A DNA stretch of 7,930 nucleotides from an uncultured Ignavibacteriota bacterium. Lineage in GTDB: Bacteria; Bacteroidota; Ignavibacteria; Tepidaquicellales; Tepidaquicellaceae. Below, one piece after another: positions 5,998-7,930 of the stretch; within the stretch, counting starts at the first letter, position 1; the number at the start of each line of letters is the position of its first letter. Location: contig CALKAJ010000160.1 of assembly GCA_937983305.1 (NCBI GenBank), forward strand, positions 1 to 7,930. The letters are read 5' to 3'. The notes under the pieces were generated by a model, which ran no database searches, had not been told where the DNA came from, and saw only the letters and a program-made list of their open reading frames with translations. Position numbers and translations under genes: made by a program.

Positions 5998-7377
5998 ATG
6001 ACATTAAAACTCAGAAATTCTAATTTTATAATTCTTTTCGTTTCCGCAGTTGCATCATTTATTACTGCATTTATGGGTTCAGCTATAAATGTTGCAATTC
6101 CGGAAATTGGAAATGAATTCTCATCCTCAGCAGTTTTACTCAGCTGGATTGCTACGGCTTATATCCTTACAAGTGTTGTTTTGCTCATACCCGCCGGAAA
6201 AATATCCGATATATACGGGAGGGTTAAACTTTTTAAAATTGGTATTGTCATTTTTACCGCATCAAGTATGCTTGTTGGTTTTTCCCAGTCAATTTTTATT
6301 TTAATTTTTTTTCGAGCTGCTCAGGGTATCGGCACTTCTCTGATTTTTATTAATTCTTTTTCCATTCTTGTTTCAGCTTATCCACCGGAAAAAAGAGGAA
6401 GAGTTCTTGGGATTGTTATTTCAGCTGTATATACGGGACTTTCTGCCGGTCCCTTTCTCGGCGGCTTTATTACAGAAATATTTGGTTGGCGATATATTTT
6501 TTATATCAGTTTCCTGCTAAGCATATTACTTACATTTATGGCTTTCTTTTTTATGAAATGCGAATGGAAAGTTGACAGTGATGCAAAACTCGATATCAAG
6601 GGTTCTTTACTTTTTTCTCTTGCTATGGCTCTTTTTATGTTTGGATTTTCGGGAATTCCAAAAATATGGGGATTCGCTTTGCTTGGTTCGGGTATCTTTC
6701 TTTTTTATATTTATAAAAAGTTTTCGGAAAGCATTTCAAATCCTGTTCTTAATCTCGATATTTTCAGAAGCAGCAGAAGTTTTACTCTTTCCAATATCGC
6801 AGCACTTATTAACTATTCGGCTACTTTTGCAATTTCATTTCTGCTAAGTATATTTCTTCAAAACATTAAAGGGCTTTCTCCGGAACAGGCAGGCACAGTT
6901 CTTGTTACGCAGCCGGTCTTTATGGCTGTGTTCTCTCCTATTGCAGGCAGACTTTCCGATAAAATCGAACCGCAATATGTTTCATCGGCAGGAATGCTGT
7001 TTATTACCGTATGTCTTGGATTTCTTGGTTTCATTTCAGCCGATTCATCAATAACATATTTTATAATATTACTTGCAATTCTTGGCATTGGCTTTGCTTT
7101 ATTTTCTTCCCCAAACTCCAATGCAATTATGAGCTCCGTTGATAAGAAATATATAGGCACTGCTTCTACGGTTTTATCCCTGATGCGTATGATGGGTCAG
7201 ATGTTTAGTATGGCAATTGTAATTGTTATTTTTTCCGTTGTTATCGGTAAAGCTGAAATTTCTCCGGATATTTATCCTCAACTTATCAGCAGTACTAAAA
7301 TTGCTTTTCTTCTTTTTGCTTTTCTCTGCTTTCTTGGAATATTTGCTTCTCTTTCAAGAGGAAAAATTCACGATTAG
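5998..7377 (+). CDS. MFS transporter, DHA2 (14-helix EmrB/QacA-like) family
   Basis: The 459-residue inner-membrane protein is a proton-driven antiporter type of the major facilitator superfamily. Motif A is seen as GKISDIYGR at 67-75, RAAQGIG at 106-112 resembles motif B, and GLSAGPFLGG at 147-156 is the antiporter motif C followed by FGWRYIF. The number of hydrophobic segments, the DIKGSLLF segment after the first six helices, the NPVLNLDIF segment mid-protein and the second-half GRLSDK loop fit the 14-helix DHA2 group, which exports drugs, dyes or metabolites. The ATG is the first start after an in-frame stop at 5989; no Shine-Dalgarno is visible. It begins 30 bp after the cytochrome gene with no terminator between, so it may be co-transcribed, though a functional link to the redox complex is not evident. 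The substrate cannot be read from the sequence. Confidence 0.88.
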   Translation: MTLKLRNSNFIILFVSAVASFITAFMGSAINVAIPEIGNEFSSSAVLLSWIATAYILTSVVLLIPAGKISDIYGRVKLFKIGIVIFTASSMLVGFSQSIFILIFFRAAQGIGTSLIFINSFSILVSAYPPEKRGRVLGIVISAVYTGLSAGPFLGGFITEIFGWRYIFYISFLLSILLTFMAFFFMKCEWKVDSDAKLDIKGSLLFSLAMALFMFGFSGIPKIWGFALLGSGIFLFYIYKKFSESISNPVLNLDIFRSSRSFTLSNIAALINYSATFAISFLLSIFLQNIKGLSPEQAGTVLVTQPVFMAVFSPIAGRLSDKIEPQYVSSAGMLFITVCLGFLGFISADSSITYFIILLAILGIGFALFSSPNSNAIMSSVDKKYIGTASTVLSLMRMMGQMFSMAIVIVIFSVVIGKAEISPDIYPQLISSTKIAFLLFAFLCFLGIFASLSRGKIHD

Positions 7378-7419
7378 TAATTCCTTGTTATACTCTATAT
7401 TCTTAGTTAATTTCACATA

Positions 7420-7929
7420 ATGAAAACATTTTTCGCTTTTATATTATTTTTTCTGATTAATGTAAATTTTTCTCATTCCCAGAACAATAGAACAGTTGAA
7501 TGGCTGACGTGGTCTTTAGTTCAGGCAGTTCCATCTCCGGTTTTTATTCAGGATAAAAATCAATTTGATAACCGCCTTCAGTTTGCTCTCCGCTGGCAAA
7601 TTACTCCTATAAATTATTCTTTCAATGCCAATAAACTTGTCAGTCCTGTGCAGCTTTTTAAAGTTAACCCAATAAGAAGATACGGCGGCTCTGCTGAGAT
7701 TTTCGTTGACCCTGAATGGACAACTTCGTCTTATAAGAATATGGATTTGAACCGGTTTAGTCTTGGAGCGGGTGCAAGGATATATTTTCCACTTGAAGAA
7801 TACGGCGAATATCTTGCCTTGTCGGTTGGAGCGAAACAAAATTTCCGGGAAAACATTAAGGGAGAAAATCTAAAATCCCTGTCAATGGAATTTGGATTCT
7901 ACAGACTTATTGGTCTGATTGGTTTTTAA
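7420..7929 (+). CDS. Small exported protein of unknown function, beta-rich
   Basis: The 169-residue protein has a clear Sec signal (MKTFFAFILFFLINVNFSHS, residues 1-20), with no cysteine that would make it a lipoprotein. I do not recognise a named family. The mature part alternates polar and aromatic/aliphatic residues (for example RLQFALRWQITPINYSF, RFSLGAGARIYFPL, YLALSVGAKQNF, LSMEFGFYRLIGLIGF), as in outer-membrane or surface-associated beta-barrel proteins. It ends in phenylalanine, as many outer-membrane proteins do. At about 150 mature residues it could make only a small barrel of roughly eight strands. The stop is one base before the window edge, so whether homologues continue beyond it cannot be judged here. 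It starts 42 bp after the MFS gene on the same strand; that gap shows no obvious promoter, terminator or Shine-Dalgarno. A real gene is likely because of the signal peptide; function is unknown. Confidence 0.75.
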   Translation: MKTFFAFILFFLINVNFSHSQNNRTVEWLTWSLVQAVPSPVFIQDKNQFDNRLQFALRWQITPINYSFNANKLVSPVQLFKVNPIRRYGGSAEIFVDPEWTTSSYKNMDLNRFSLGAGARIYFPLEEYGEYLALSVGAKQNFRENIKGENLKSLSMEFGFYRLIGLIGF

Positions 7930-7930
7930 T

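Overview
The window is AT-rich and looks like a chromosomal segment from a Bacteroidota/Ignavibacteriota-type bacterium. Three things suggest this: most starts lack a Shine-Dalgarno sequence and sit behind A/T-rich leaders, candidate promoters resemble TTG-N19/20-TAnnTTTG, and the gene content (secreted GH20 hexosaminidase, Tat-exported ferredoxin plus HybB/NrfD-like membrane protein, multiheme cytochrome c, small secreted proteins) fits. The assignment is an inference; no rRNA or marker gene is present.

Layout. Positions 1-730 (minus) hold the N-terminal part of a probable glycosyltransferase family 9 protein that runs off the left edge. A 167-bp divergent intergenic region (731-897) carries a long inverted repeat. 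Positions 898-2436 (plus) encode an exported GH20 beta-N-acetylhexosaminidase, followed by a gap with hairpins and a candidate promoter (2437-2552). Positions 2553-5967 form the core of the window: a HybA-like Tat-exported 4x[4Fe-4S] protein anchored by a C-terminal helix, a HybB/NrfD-family quinone-site membrane protein overlapping it by 4 bp, and a secreted cytochrome c with 13 haem-attachment motifs. Positions 5998-7377 encode a DHA2-type MFS exporter only 30 bp downstream. Positions 7420-7929 encode a small exported protein of unknown function.

How the genes work together. The ferredoxin, NrfD-like protein and multiheme cytochrome together resemble Hmc/Cbc/Hyb-type membrane complexes. These pass electrons between the menaquinone pool and periplasmic carriers through a chain of iron-sulfur clusters and haems. 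No hydrogenase subunit, molybdopterin enzyme or other catalytic subunit is visible here, so the partner and the direction of electron flow are open. The cytochrome is preceded by an unusual tandem array of GTT...AAA units that runs right up to its start codon, and it contains one CX3CH haem motif and an extra cysteine cluster. The MFS gene may be read through from the same transcript, since no terminator is seen in the 30-bp gap. The flanking GT9 and GH20 genes are unrelated cell-surface or glycan functions.
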